Shown piece after piece: positions 1 to 11,300 of a stretch of 42,615 nt of DNA. The DNA lies in NCBI GenBank assembly GCA_037447655.1, contig JBBHKE010002850.1, positions 213,148 through 255,762 of the forward strand, read 5' to 3'. Positions within the stretch are counted from its first letter, which is position 1; each line of letters starts with the position of its first letter. Below the pieces are notes generated by a model. The model worked only from the letters and a program-made list of their open reading frames with translations, was not told the origin of the DNA and did no database searches. Both the position numbers and the translations under genes were made by a program. The DNA comes from Zygnema cylindricum. Taxonomy: Eukaryota; Streptophyta; Zygnematophyceae; Zygnematales; Zygnemataceae.

Positions 1-339
1 AAAAAAAAAATTTAGAATTTTAATAAAAATTGTTATGAAGTAATAATTTTAACAATTCATAACAATCTGTATAAATAGTAAGAGTTTTTAATAAAAACAA
101 TGTTCGATAATATGATGGTTACACATTTTGTTAATTATTAGTTATAAAGTATAATAACAAAAATTATAAATAGTATTTAAATAAATGATAATAATAAGAA
201 ATAACAATAATACAAATTCATAAAGATCTAGTAATATTTTCAATCATTATTATAATTTTAAATAATATAAACACAAATAAAACTAATAGTATAACTAATA
301 ATGGGTTCGAATGTTAAGATAGCTTGTAACAAAAATAAT
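1..339. other. AT-rich intron-like DNA, nothing recognised
   Basis: Dominated by AAT/TAA words and A-runs. No open frame, splice pair or structural element could be supported. Confidence 0.6.
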
Positions 340-1140
340 TTTTGAGAATGATAAATATGTCTAACAATACTTAACAATTTTAATAATGAAGTATTGTTAA
401 AAATAATTTTAAGATTTAAAAAAAAAAAATGGTTAGGTAATAATTATAAAAATTAGATATAATTTTCATCAATTATAATAATTAAAAATGTTAATGATTA
501 ATAATACTGATGATGAAGATTAACAATAATAGTTTAAGTAAAGGAAGGTATGAAATTAATTAAAAAAAAAAATGTGATAAAAATAGACGAAGAACGAAAA
601 AATATTACAATATAGTGACAATAATATACAACAATTATGATTATAAAAAAAATAATAATAATTTCGAACCGATGAAGTAGAGGGTCATGGCGACCCCTGA
701 AGGGTGATGGGAGAGAGGGATAAAAGGCAGGAAATAGTGGTGGAGGGAGGAGTTTATAATGGTTATCGTCTTAGAGGGGTTGTAGGTTTTATTTTGGGGG
801 TCTCATTGTTTTGAAGGCTTGCTTCGCTAACTAGGATACCTTATTGGGGGTTGGGTGTTGGTGGGGTGTGAATGTTCGATGCCACAGAGATCTACCTAAC
901 AACCAGTTGAGTGGAAGCATTCCATCGTCATTTGGTCAACTGACATCCCTCAAATTCTTGTAAGACACATGAATGATAACCTTAAAATGATAACCCTGTA
1001 ATAAATAAGTAAGCAAAAATTAGAAGTAATAGTGAATTTTAATAATAATAACAATAATATTTATGGTGTTATTATAGAAAAAAATTAACAATAATGATAA
1101 ATATTTAAAAAGAACAACAAAAAAACATAGAAGTATAAAA
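340..1140 (+). repeat. Exon-plus-flank duplication unit, type A copy 1
   Basis: AT-rich sequence, a G-rich block (about 670-880), the LRR exon and downstream AT-rich sequence. It matches about 9830-10550 in the same order, including the block around ggagggtcatggcgac, the ggtttt-attttgggggtctcat block and the run after the donor (gaatgataaccttaaaat). Confidence 0.65.
888..959 (+). CDS. LRR exon copy 1
   Basis: Exactly 72 nt between ccacag and GTAAG. With the split leucine codon it reads DLPNNQLSGSIPSSFGQLTSLKF, a full 24-residue plant LRR with the N-Q-L-S-G-S-I-P core. There is no stop in frame and no damage. The flanks share long similarity with those of the exon at 10313. Confidence 0.72.
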
Positions 1141-1439
1141 AAAAGATAGAAAAAAGTATCGAGGAGGTTTAGGGATAGGAAAAAAGAGAAGGAGAAAGAA
1201 AAAGAGAGGAAAAAAAAGGGAAAAAAAAAGTAATAAAGAGATAAAAGAGAGATAGAGGGGGAGGGAGGGAGAGGGGAAATATCATGGGATTATAACAATA
1301 TGGCTTCGAAACACTTTATTCTCCGCCATCTTACTCAAAGACTTGCATCTTTTGATTTGCAAGTAGAATAGGCAATTGATCTATGGGTGGTTCTCATAGA
1401 GATGTACCGAAGAAGTACGATTCAGAAACAACAGTTGGC

Positions 1440-1890
1440 TGAAAATAGATGCATATGTATACAATAGGGGAAAGATGGATTTCTGTAATGAGCTCGCAAC
1501 ACTTTTCATGGAGTTAGAGAGTGTTGGACAGGTTGAAACTGAAAAGATGTAGATCAATTGCTTGCTTATAAAGTTACCAGATGAGTTCGAAAATATAGTC
1601 AACCGTGTGCAAGACTTGCCGAACTCTAGGTGGATATGGAATTTTGTGGTAGGGATGATTCTCGTTCGAGAGAATACGATAGAGATCTGAAGGGGAGGAA
1701 CAGTGGGCAAGCCTTAGCAGTTGGGACCGATTAGAGGAACAAGGATTTTAGAAAACTGGTTGGAAACTAAAAAAGAGGGTGGCACAAAAACCAGTCTGAT
1801 GAGTTTGGACCGAGGACTTCCAAAGGGTTGTGTCATTTTTGTTAGAAATCGAGGCATTATATGGTGGAGTGTTCTAACCTAACCAAACTT
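1440..1890 (+). pseudogene. gag: Gag remnant of copia element A
   Basis: One frame reads KMDFCNELATLFMELESVGQ, then KLPDEFENIVNRVQDLP, which is the pattern of the copia Gag (UBN2-type) domain. Near 1830-1875 a CX2CX4HX4C zinc knuckle can be read (CHFC...H...C) with a stop inside it. Several in-frame stops make it non-coding today. Confidence 0.65.
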
Positions 1891-2039
1891 CGGTTAAAAA
1901 AAGAGTAGATTGGTGGATCTTTGAGAGGAAAGAAAAAGGCTCTTGTGACAGAAGTACATGAGGAGGAATCCATAGACGAGGCAATGAGCTCTTACTCAAT
2001 GAGTAGGAGACGAAGACCAAGGACGAGATTCCATGAAAG

Positions 2040-3500
2040 CATAAATGTGCTTTTGTAGGATAAAAAGGTGAAAGAGTTTATATTGTGGATTCGGGTGCCT
2101 CTATGCACATGTGTAAGGATAAACACCTATTCACTAAAATAAGAAACATTCCCAGCGTAAAGATAGAGTATGGCGATTGGAGGGTAGTCTCTACTACTTT
2201 GGTAGTATTGGTATAATTGAAAGTCTTAGTGGAAGAGCAAACATCCATAGTGACATTCTCTGTTGTGCTGTTTATTCTTCAGTAAAACAAAAACCTCATC
2301 TCAACGTCTTTGTAGGATGATAACGGTTTTGAGACTAGCACTAAGAAGGGAACCTTCACTGCTAGCTTTGAGGAGAAAGTTTATTTCACTGCTGAAAAAG
2401 TTAGCGAAGGGATGTTTAGGCTGATTTTAAGCAATGAAAAGCATAAACTTTACTATGCCGGTGTTCATGATATTATGTTGTGGCGTAAGAGGTTTAGACA
2501 TGTGCATTTAAATAAGTTGAAAGAAATGAATAAGATAGGAGTAGTGGAAGGAATTTAGCTTCTAAAAAGTGAAAATCTAAATGCTGAAAAAGTTAGCCAA
2601 AGGATGTTTAGGCTTATTTTAGGCAATGAAAAGCCGAAATTTTATATGCTAGTGTTCATGATATTATGTTGTGGCGACATGTGAATTTAAATAAGTTGAA
2701 AGAAATGAAAAAAATGGTAGTAGTGGAAGGAATTTAGTTTCTAGAAGCAAAAATCTAAATGACTGCAGTGGATGTGCTCAAGGTAAGGCACACAGGTTAC
2801 CTTGTCCAAAAAAAGCTATTTATAAAGGAGAAAAAGCCTTAGATTTGATACACACTGATATATGGGGACCGGCTAAAGAGATTTATGATGGCTATCACCT
2901 AGAATTGGTCTCGATATTCAAAAGTGTATTTTCTGAAAAATATATCAAAGGCCCTATAGATTTTTAAGGAATATAAAGCATGGAGTGAGAAATTTCATGA
3001 AACCTCTATTAAGAGAGTAAAGAGTGATAATAGAAATGAATATACCTCCAATCAATTTGAGGATTATATGAGAGAAGACGGAGTGTATCACTAGAAGAAA
3101 GTCCCTGAAAATCTAGAGCACAATGGTGTAGCTGAGAGGTTAAACAAGACACTAAGTGATAGTGCCAAGAGTATGTTGTCAAATAAAAAGATAGGAAAGA
3201 GATTTGGGCCGAAGCAATGAACTGTGCAAATTATCTCAAAAAGAGAGTTCTAACTTTAGCAATAAAAGCCAAACACATTATAAGAGCACATTATAAGAGC
3301 AGTAAAAGGCCAAACAACTTATGAGAGATGGACCGGCAGAAAACCAGAAGTTTCACACTTAAGGAATTTCATTAGTAAAGTTTTCAGTCTAGATACAGAT
3401 CTGACAAACTAAAAGTTAGATGCGAAAATAAAACAAATAAATCAGCTAGGATATGATAAAGATGTAAAAAGGTATAGAGTGTATGATCTTAGGAGAGAAG
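2040..3500 (+). pseudogene. pol: Protease and integrase remnant of copia element A
   Basis: The aspartic protease signature IVDSGASMHMC is at about 2080-2115. The integrase core is recognisable from DLIHTDIWGPAKE (about 2845-2880) and from HNGVAERLNKTLSDSAKSM (about 3120-3180), followed by TYERWTGRKPEVSHLRNF near 3320-3370. The region between is interrupted by a local duplication, stops and frameshifts. Confidence 0.75.
2391..2760 (+). repeat. Tandem duplication inside element A integrase
   Basis: A segment of roughly 190 bp beginning tgctgaaaaagttagc is present twice in a row (about 2391-2580 and 2581-2760). Both copies keep gtggaaggaatttag, so the in-frame TAG was already there when the duplication happened. 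The second copy lacks about 15 bp around the gcgtaagaggtttagacatg stretch. Confidence 0.75.
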
Positions 3501-3934
3501 ATGTAATTCTAGTGAAGCATCTAGTGGTCATGGATGAAAGGAAATCTATAGATCTTTTTAAGTATACAAAGTCATTTACAATTAGATTTGAGTTTGAAAA
3601 TTCTGATGACTTTGAGCTTTCAAATTATCCTATTTTCCGAGATTATAATGATCTCGAAGGTACAAATACTATCGTAAAGGAGCAACAAGTGGAACAAGTG
3701 ACAACTCGGCTTAAAGCGTAATACATGGTGGAAACTGAACTGGAACGAAAAGAAAAGGGAGAAGCTTAAATTGTTAGAAAAAATCCACGAGAGCAATCTA
3801 TACAAGCGGTACATTTTGAGTGATGAAAAATAAGCTGCAAAAGGCTAGAAAATAAACAAGTCAACAACAAGGTAACCAAACTGTCTCATCTTGATGAACC
3901 ACAAACTTATAAAAAGGCAATAAATTGTCCAAAG

Positions 3935-5400
3935 AGAAACATATGGAAGACAGCTATCAACGAGGAAATCGCCTAAATTATGCCGACCGGTACCTAAGAG
4001 TTGGTAGATTGTCCACCTGACCGAAATACTATTGAATGTTAGTGGGTTTTCAAACGGAAACTCAACTCAAATTACACCATTAAGCGATACAAGGCCCAAT
4101 AAGTGGCCAAAAAATTTACTCAGAAAGAGGGAATAGACTACGAGGGAACCTTGGCTCAGTTCAACAAATTTCCCTTAGTCTGTATTTTTCTCATTTTGGC
4201 GGTAGCAGAAAACATAGAGGTGCACTTGATAGATATCAAGACAACCTTTTTTCATAGAGAACTGAAAAAAGAGATCTTCATGCGACAACGTGAAAGTTTC
4301 ATTGTACAAGGAGAAAAAAACAAGGTTTGCCAATTAATCAAATCTCTCTATGGTTTGAAACAAGCGCCGCGGCAATAGAACAAAAAGCTTGATGAGTTTC
4401 TTACAAGCCAAAGATATATAAAGATCAGTTCAGATCATTTCATGTACCTATTTGAAGATGAGGAAAGTATTATTTTTATTGCAATTTATCTTGATGATTT
4501 GCTTGTTTTAAGTAAATTTTTGGACAAAATAAATCAACTGAAAACATATCTTATAAGGAGATTTGAGATAAATTATAAAGTAGAGGCGAAATATATATTG
4601 AGAATTCATGTAGAGAGAGAAAGAGATTGAAAGATAATAATAGTCACCCAAATAGAGGCCATTGAGAATATGCTGGAAAGATTTCAAATGGACAAAACAA
4701 ATAGTTGTACATCTCCAATAGAGGTAAAGAAAAAAAGTCAGGGGAGTGTGGAAGAAATAGTTGTTATCTTAGGTGATGAGTTAGGCCGTAAAGAGAAAAA
4801 GTTCATGCATACCATTCCTTAAAAGCAAGTAGAAAGAAGCCTAATCTATTTTATGAATTTTACTAGGCCGAACATAGCTGCATCTGTAAGAGTACTAAGT
4901 AAGAGTCTGAGTGCTCCCACTAAAAAAGATTGGGAAGCACCTAAAAGAGTCCTTAGATATCTCATAGGGACAAGAGATCTTTGGTTGCATAGGGTGGGGA
5001 CAATATAGACATCACCACTTGGAGTGATGCTAGTTAGGGGGATGCTCCTATGAAAAGATGCACTTCTAGATATGTATTGTATGTGGGTGATGGGGCCCGC
5101 TACTGAATTACAAAGCAACAAAAGATCATTGCTCAGTCTACCATAGAGGCTAAGTACATTGCCTCTTGCTCCACTGTAAAAGAATTGATGTGGGTGAAGT
5201 CTTTGCTTGGTGAACTTCGACATGTTAAGAGTGGTGTACAAAAAATATTTTGTGATAATCATGCAGCCATTCCACAGCCGCTAAAGCCAAACATATGGAT
5301 ATTAGACTTAGCTTTGTTAAAGAGAAAGTAGAAAACAAGATATTTAGTTTAGATTATTGACCAAATAGTGAGATGATTCCAGATATGATGACCAAACCTG
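3935..5400 (+). pseudogene. pol: Reverse transcriptase and RNase H remnant of copia element A
   Basis: RT motifs are clear: [16 protein letters not shown], a degraded catalytic block (HLIDIKTTFFHRELKKEIF), [11 protein letters not shown] followed by a stop where Trp is expected, and the box as YLDD at about 4486-4497. RNase H follows with TTWSDAS, AQSTIEAKYIA and FCDNHAAI, and the end motif MMTKPVP is near 5385-5400. Stops and shifts recur every 100-300 bases. Confidence 0.85.
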
Positions 5401-5420
5401 TACCATCCCTTATTTTTTTT

Positions 5421-6590
5421 TTTGCAAAAAAATGTGTTGTTTAAAATTTAAAAGGGACTAGAAAATAAAGGGACTGTATAAATTAATTTTTCCTTTTGGT
5501 ATTATCTATGATTAACTTGTAAAATAAAAACAAAAAAAAAATAGCAGAGGCAGTCTGCCTCTAACTCCACTCTCAAGCCCCCCACTTGCGGTTGTAACTA
5601 AAGGCTAGAAAAAAAGTTAGAGACATGGCTGCCTAAGCAGTCGTGGGAGACGGAAAGCTGATTCTTGAGAGATTTACCAAAAAAAATTGACGTACCTAGG
5701 ATTTGATCCTGGTTCTTGCTGTCCGTCAAAAGTAGTCGTTAGCTTTGTCCTACAGTGTAGGACTAGTGCTGAGATACATAGGGTGCGATAATAACTTCAA
5801 TTTTATCAGGTTGAGGATTTCATTTAACGCTGTAAATGGACTCAAAACACATAGAATCATTTATGTACAATAGGGATTAGGGTAGCCACGAAACAAATAT
5901 ATTGTACAAAAGGTCAACTTTGACTCTTCATAACTTACTGCTCAAGGGAGCAATTAAGCCATTCTTTTTGCTATTGACTCAAGGGAGTTTGGTCTTCATA
6001 GCGTTGAAGCAGGTCAAAGTTGTTGTCTGCTAAAGTGGCAATTATTTTTGTTTGAACAAAAAAGGGAAGTTTTATCCTAGGGGCTTTGTGTGAGCTGCCC
6101 ACTCTGAAGACCTAGGTGGCAATTATTCTTGTTTGAACACAAAGAGGTCACGGTTATCCTAGAGGCATTGTGTGAGCTGCCCATAGAGGTCATAGAGTTG
6201 TAAGATATCGGGGGGAATTCATAATTTTTTATGCATATTGTAAAGAGTGGGGCATTTCACATCAATACACCGCAAGTTACACACTGAAGTCCAATGTCAT
6301 TGCGTAGAAAAAGAGTCACGCTGCAAGAAATGGTGCTCTCTATGGTTCACGGATCCGGCTGAAGCATTTAATTGTGGGGAATTGCAATTCTAACTGTAAA
6401 TTACATTTGTAAATTGGAGACTTACGCTAGTTTCGGAATGATCTATATTTTATCTCAAAAATGAAAAGGAAAATTTGCATCTCGGAGTGGCAGTGGTTAA
6501 TTAACTGGTTGTATCTTGAGAAAGAGCCTTTATTGGGTTGGTGATCCAATTCGCAATGTCATTGAGGAATCTCGAAATATGGACTTTCAA
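5421..6590. other. Non-coding spacer between copia elements A and B
   Basis: No protein similarity recognised. It contains a short perfect palindrome (5546-5562), a two-copy tandem repeat (6033-6195) and a few A-runs. Parts may be LTR sequence of element A or B, but I found no matching second copy. Confidence 0.4.
6033..6195 (+). repeat. Two-copy tandem repeat, about 81 bp
   Basis: gtggcaattatt.ttgtttgaacA...ttatcctag.ggc.ttgtgtgagctgccca occurs twice in succession, at about 6033-6113 and 6115-6195, with about ten differences. Confidence 0.75.
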
Positions 6591-8611
6591 GAATAACCTT
6601 TATCTAGAATATCTCGTTTCGCAAAGCGTACTTCCAATCTTGACTTCAATTAGTATATTGAAATTGGAGAAATTCTCGACATTGAAGGTCTGAATTCGGA
6701 AATTGAGCTGGAATCCACCTCCAATGTTAAGAGGGGGAAAGGGAAATTTGTTGAATTTGTTGAAAATCCAATTTGGATGACATTGGAGGAGATTCAAATA
6801 GATGTGCAAATTCCAATTTTTTTTTGAACACTCGTCTTAGGCAACTTAGTCTAGTGGACCGAGTATAATTGAAAAGCTACTGAAAAAGATAAAGAAATTG
6901 AGCCGTGAAAGAGCATGCGAGAGATTAATGGGAAAAACCCTGCCCGTTTCTCATTTGATCGAAAAAAAAATGTGGAAAATTCGCATTATTTTATTCTAAC
7001 AGCTAAGGAGGATGATTACCTCCTACTGCAATTATTATTGCAGAATATATCAAGTGGTCCACAATTATAAACTTAAGCTCGCAAATCGTGTGATTGGGAA
7101 AATCATTGGAAACTAGCATGGGAGAAGGAGCTTCAATCTATAATTGATAATCGCACTTTTAAAAAGGTAAGTCTATCAAAAGGGAAAAATGCTATTGATG
7201 CCGAATGGATTTTTAGGACAAAAACTGTGACATCGAGGGAAATTGTTATCATATGCCTTGTTGAGTATTTAAAGGATTTCAACAAAGGGAGAGAATTGAT
7301 AATCTTAAAAAATATGCACCTGTAGTGAAGTTTGATTCTTTGAATTAGATTTTTGCTTTTGCCGCTGCCGATAGTAAGTACACCCACCAAATCGACTTGC
7401 AAACAACATTCCTAAATGGTGATTTAGAGGAGAAAGTTAATATAAAGGTTCTGGAGGGAGTGATTTCGAAAGAGGGAAAGGTATGGCGGCTGCGAAAGTC
7501 TTTGTTTGGACTTAAGCATGTGCCTAAGGTTTGGTATTTACTATTATACAAAGTTTTCTGACTGAGTTTGAAATCGTTTGTATAGTTTCAGACTCAAGCG
7601 TTTACATGAAAGGTGAAAAGAAAGACCAAATAAATTTTTTTGTCTATGTGGACGATTTCTAAGTGATTTTTAACAAGTTGGCGCGAATCAAGGAATTTAA
7701 GTTGTACTTGCGTTTACATTTTAAAATGACAGATCTGAGAGATGTATGATATATTCTTGGAGTGGAAATTGTAAGATTCGATAACGAATAAATTAAGTTA
7801 TTGAAAGCACAGTATTGTAAAAAAATGCTAACTTGATTTGCTATGTTGGATTCTAAGCCTGTTTTGACACCGCTTAACTTGAAAGTACAATATCGCAAAT
7901 TTGAGGAGGTGACCATCAACGTGCCTTATCGTGACGCAATTGGAAATTCGATGTATTTAAGTGTTGCCACGCTGCCTAACATTTCGGCCGCCATTTTTGT
8001 CGTGAGCCGATTTTTTCAAGCGTATAAAAAAGTTCATCGGGAGCCCGTGAAGAGAATCTTTCAATATCTTGCAGGTACAATTAAAATTGGATAGTTGTTT
8101 TGATATGGACTCCGTCGTTGGAGTGCGTTGGATTTTGTGACGCAAATTGTGGCGGCGACTTCGATACGGGGAAGTCTGTCCGGTTTTGCCTTTGTTTTTG
8201 GCAACACGTCAATTTTTTGGAGTTCACGACTTCATCCCACTGGCGCACTTAGTTCAACCGAAGTTGAATGTATAGCAATATGTCATACATCTAAAGAGTT
8301 TATTTGGATTATGAAGATTTTTAGAGAATTGGGAATTGCTATTGTTGAATGGTTGTTTGAAAATATTTTCTAACAGTATCAGTTTGATGGCTTGGGTGAA
8401 AGATCTTGTGTTTCACTATAGGACAAAACACATCAAGATTTAGTGGCACTTTGTAAGAGATTTGGTCGTTGCGAAAGAGATCAAATTTTTGTACGTGTCT
8501 ACTTTGGTAGAAGCCGCGGATATGCTTACGAAAGCTGCGACCTATAAAGTGTTGCCGAGGGGGAGACCTAAATTAGGTTTGGTGTAATGATTACAAATTT
8601 GATAGGAGGAT
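6590..8611 (+). pseudogene. pol: Decayed Ty1/copia element B, RT-RNase H part
   Basis: From about 7105 the frame WEKELQSIIDNRTF marks the RT start. The frame at 7370 gives YTHQIDLQTTFLNGDLEEKV and VWRLRKSLFGLKHVPKVWY; FVYVDDF (about 7639-7659) is the catalytic box. The frame at 7843-8094 gives LTPLNLKVQYR, VPYRDAIGNSMYLSVATLPNISAA and KRIFQYLAGT. RNase H follows at 8128-8370 (SLSGFAFVFGNTSIFWSS, LSSTEVECIAICHTSKEFIW). The lineage differs from element A. Gag, protease and integrase were not found, so the element is 5'-truncated or too decayed there; the linker before RT may begin near 6590. Confidence 0.75.
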
Positions 8612-8930
8612 TGTTAGAATCAAATTTGTAATTTACCGTCGCGTGACTGACTCCCTGTCTAATTTGTTTTTAGTTCAATCGTGTGGTTTGTTGTTTTATT
8701 TCTTAAGCTTATTTTTGGTCTCGCGTAGATTCTGTTTGGCGACGGTCAAATCTTTGTATGCGTTAGAAGCGTACATTTGAGTAGTACTTTGGTACTTTTG
8801 TCTTTAGCGTTTTGACGCGATTTGATTGGTAGGCTCGTAATGCACACTTTATGTTTGATGTTTCGTTTAGTTTGAAGTAATGATGTTTCGTTTGAAAGTT
8901 CTATATATTGAGGCGTAGAAAGAGAGGAAG
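8612..8930 (+). mobile_element. Possible 3' LTR of copia element B
   Basis: Directly after a gaggat purine stretch the sequence starts TGTTAGAATC, a typical plant copia LTR start, about 240 bases past the last RNase H homology. A TATA-like ctatatattg lies near 8901. No 5' partner was found in the window, so the end is a guess. Confidence 0.4.
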
Positions 8931-9829
8931 AGTTAATCTTATGTGAAGAAAAGTTTCCTATGGAATATATTGGCTTCCGTGGAATGCTCTCTCTTGTGAT
9001 ATTTTATGAATGCTTCGGCTCTCTTTTCCACTCTGCATTTTCTTTGAGATCCATCAAGAGAGGGTGGGGGATAGAGGGTAGGCGGGAGAGAGAGGGAGAT
9101 GGTGAGTGGCAAGGAGGGGTAGGGGGAGGGGGCAATAATGGAAAAGGTAAGAGAGAGGAATTGGGAGGTAGAAAGAGATAGGAGGAAAGTAGAGGGGAAA
9201 AAAGTGAAAAAGAGTGAAAAAGAGTAAAGGGAAGGTAGGGGGGGGGGGATGGGTATATAATCATAAATCCTAATAATGTTCATTGCTCATCCATCCTTAT
9301 AATGGGATGTACCCATCCTAATAGTAATCTTATTATTGAATTGTTTTTGTAAAACAAACATCCGAATATTAATGAATTTTTGTCCTAATAATAGTAGTGT
9401 TATCAATCTATAGCAGCAACAATAATGTCAGCAATAATCAAAATAATAACAATAACTAAAATGATCATGTATGAATAATTAATAATAATGAGTAACAAAA
9501 ATAGTAATACAAAATAATAACAATATTACACTGAATAATTATAGATTTTGATAGTTTAACAATAATAACAATAATCATAATAAGAATTAAAAATTATAAT
9601 GTTAATTGTAAGCTTGAATGATAATTATTATGATATTCAAAATATTATAATAATTGAACTTTTATAATGTTCTAGAAATACTGAAAAATAATAAGAACGA
9701 TAAAAAATAATAATAAATAATAATAAAATAAAATAATGATAAATAACTAAAATAATAATCGAAAATATTGATTTTCTATAGTTTTATTCATTGATTGTAA
9801 TAATAGGTAGCTACGGAAATAAATACGTG
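8931..9829. other. Purine-rich tract then AAT-rich intron DNA
   Basis: About 9055-9248 is strongly G/A-rich and ends in 11 consecutive G (9238-9248). After that the sequence is AAT/TAA-rich. The long overlapping frames here reflect composition and are not genes. Confidence 0.6.
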
Positions 9830-10550
9830 TAACAATACTTAACAGTTTTAATTATCAAGTTTTGTAAAAATAATATTAAATAATAAAAAAAAAAAATGAT
9901 TAATAATATTGATGATTAACAATAACAATAATTTATGGTAAAGAACGTCATGAAAATAATAAATATAAATAAAAAGTGATAAAAGTAAACGAAGACCCAA
10001 AAAACATTACAATAGAGTGACAATAATAAACAACAATTATGATTATAATAACAATAATAATCATTTCGACCCGATGAGGTGGAGGGTCATGGCGACTCCT
10101 ATAGGTTAGAGGGAGGGAGTGAGGGAGGGATTGTGGGAGGGAGGAATAGAGGGAGGGAAAAAGGGGTGGAGGGAGGAGTTTTGATGGTGATCGTCTTAGG
10201 GGGGTTTTAGGTTTTATTTTGGGGGTCTCATGGGTTTGAAGGCCAACCTGGCTAACTTGGAGGCCTTTTTGGGGGGTGAGTGTTGATGGAATATGAATGT
10301 TGGATTCCACAGAGATCTCTCTACCAACCAGCTGAGAGGAAGCATTCCATTGTCCATCAGTCAACTCACATCCCTCGCAACCTTGTAAGAAAGATGAATG
10401 ATAACCTTAAAATAAATAAGTAAGCAAAAATTGAAAAAAAAAATGGTAACTAACAATAAAAATAACATTAATAATGATATTTATGTTTATAATTATAGAA
10501 AATAATTAAAAATAATGATAAATATTTAAAAAGAACCAAAAAAAAAAGGG
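9830..10550 (+). repeat. Exon-plus-flank duplication unit, type A copy 2
   Basis: Partner of about 340-1140. The similarity continues through the exon into the intron on the far side, so the whole segment was duplicated, not just the coding exon. The two copies differ by many small indels. Confidence 0.65.
10313..10384 (+). CDS. LRR exon copy 2
   Basis: 72 nt between ccacag and GTAAG, phase 2 at both ends. It reads DLSTNQLRGSIPLSISQLTSLAT. The LRR skeleton is kept, with substitutions at solvent-exposed positions (S to R, S to L, G to S). It is the sister of the exon at 888 because several hundred bases of flank on both sides also match. Confidence 0.7.
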
Positions 10551-10577
10551 GGGTAAAAAAGGAAGTGGGAAAAGGGT

Positions 10578-10855
<278 letters not shown>

Positions 10856-10912
10856 CACAGCGAGAGACACAGACACACATATAGAGAGAGGGAGAGAGAC
10901 ACCTCTTCCCAC

Positions 10913-11158
10913 CTTCGTCTCAGTCACCACCAGAGGCAAGGGCTCCCCGAGAGACCGTTTTAGGAAGAAAACCCCGTGGTGGGAAAACGGCAAATGGCTC
11001 AAATCCACCACATTTTCCGCCAGCATCTCATATCCGTACGCCAAATCCCTCATTGTGGCGCCAAATCGAAAACCGTCACCGAAATCAGAAACGACAGGTG
11101 GCGGCGTCTGATTGGCTCGGTCCCAACCATGTTCATCGGGCCAAAGGAAGATGACGTC
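10913..11158 (-). CDS. Antisense exon of a PAO/PTC52-like Rieske oxygenase
   Basis: On the minus strand an 82-codon frame runs from an acceptor (ccctag, base 11158) to a donor (AAG/GTGGGA, base 10913), phase 0 at both ends. It reads VIFLWPDEHGW, then MRDLAYGYEMLAENVVDLSH, then LPFSHHGVFF and EPLPLVVTE. The N-x2-D-x2-H-x4-H motif (NVVDLSHLPFSH) matches the mononuclear-iron site of the plant Rieske oxygenases that include pheophorbide a oxygenase, TIC55 and PTC52, which act in chloroplast pigment metabolism and import. The Rieske iron-sulphur exon and the C-terminus are absent nearby: a GA microsatellite follows on one side and a GGGGAA tract on the other. It is open and undamaged, but it is most simply a captured or stranded exon inside an LRR-gene intron. 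Confidence 0.72.
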
Positions 11159-11167
11159 CTAGGGTGG

Positions 11168-11300
11168 GAAGGGGAAAAGAAATGGGAAGTTGAAGGGGAA
11201 GGGGAAGGGGAAAGGGAAGGGAAAAGGGAAGAAGAAGGGGAAAGGGAAGGGGAAAGGGAAGCGGAAGTTGAAGAGGAAAGGGAAAGCGAAGGCGAATGCG
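11168..11300 (+). repeat. (GGGGAA)n-like hexamer tract
   Basis: Imperfect GGGGAA, GGGAAG and GGAAGT units with frequent runs of four Gs. It merges into the GAATGT array with intermediate words (gcgaaggcgaatgcg). Confidence 0.9.

Larger units (their letters stand above)
1381..5420 (+). mobile_element. Decayed Ty1/copia element A
   Basis: The domain order is that of copia elements: Gag, zinc knuckle, protease, integrase, reverse transcriptase, RNase H, all on + and all riddled with stops and shifts. Its RT and RNase H parts can be aligned by eye with the younger element at 32830-39196 ([31 protein letters not shown]), so the two are distant relatives. I could not delimit LTRs. It lies in the 9.35-kb intron between the first two LRR exons, in the same orientation as the gene. 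Confidence 0.85.

Noticed and set aside
5690-5720. ggatttgatcctggttcttg as a possible tRNA T-arm or primer-binding site
   Set aside because: No cloverleaf can be formed around it and no LTR end is adjacent.
9948-10364. Minus-strand 138-codon frame
   Set aside because: It overlaps the LRR exon on the other strand and is low-complexity Pro/Ser and Ile/Val sequence.
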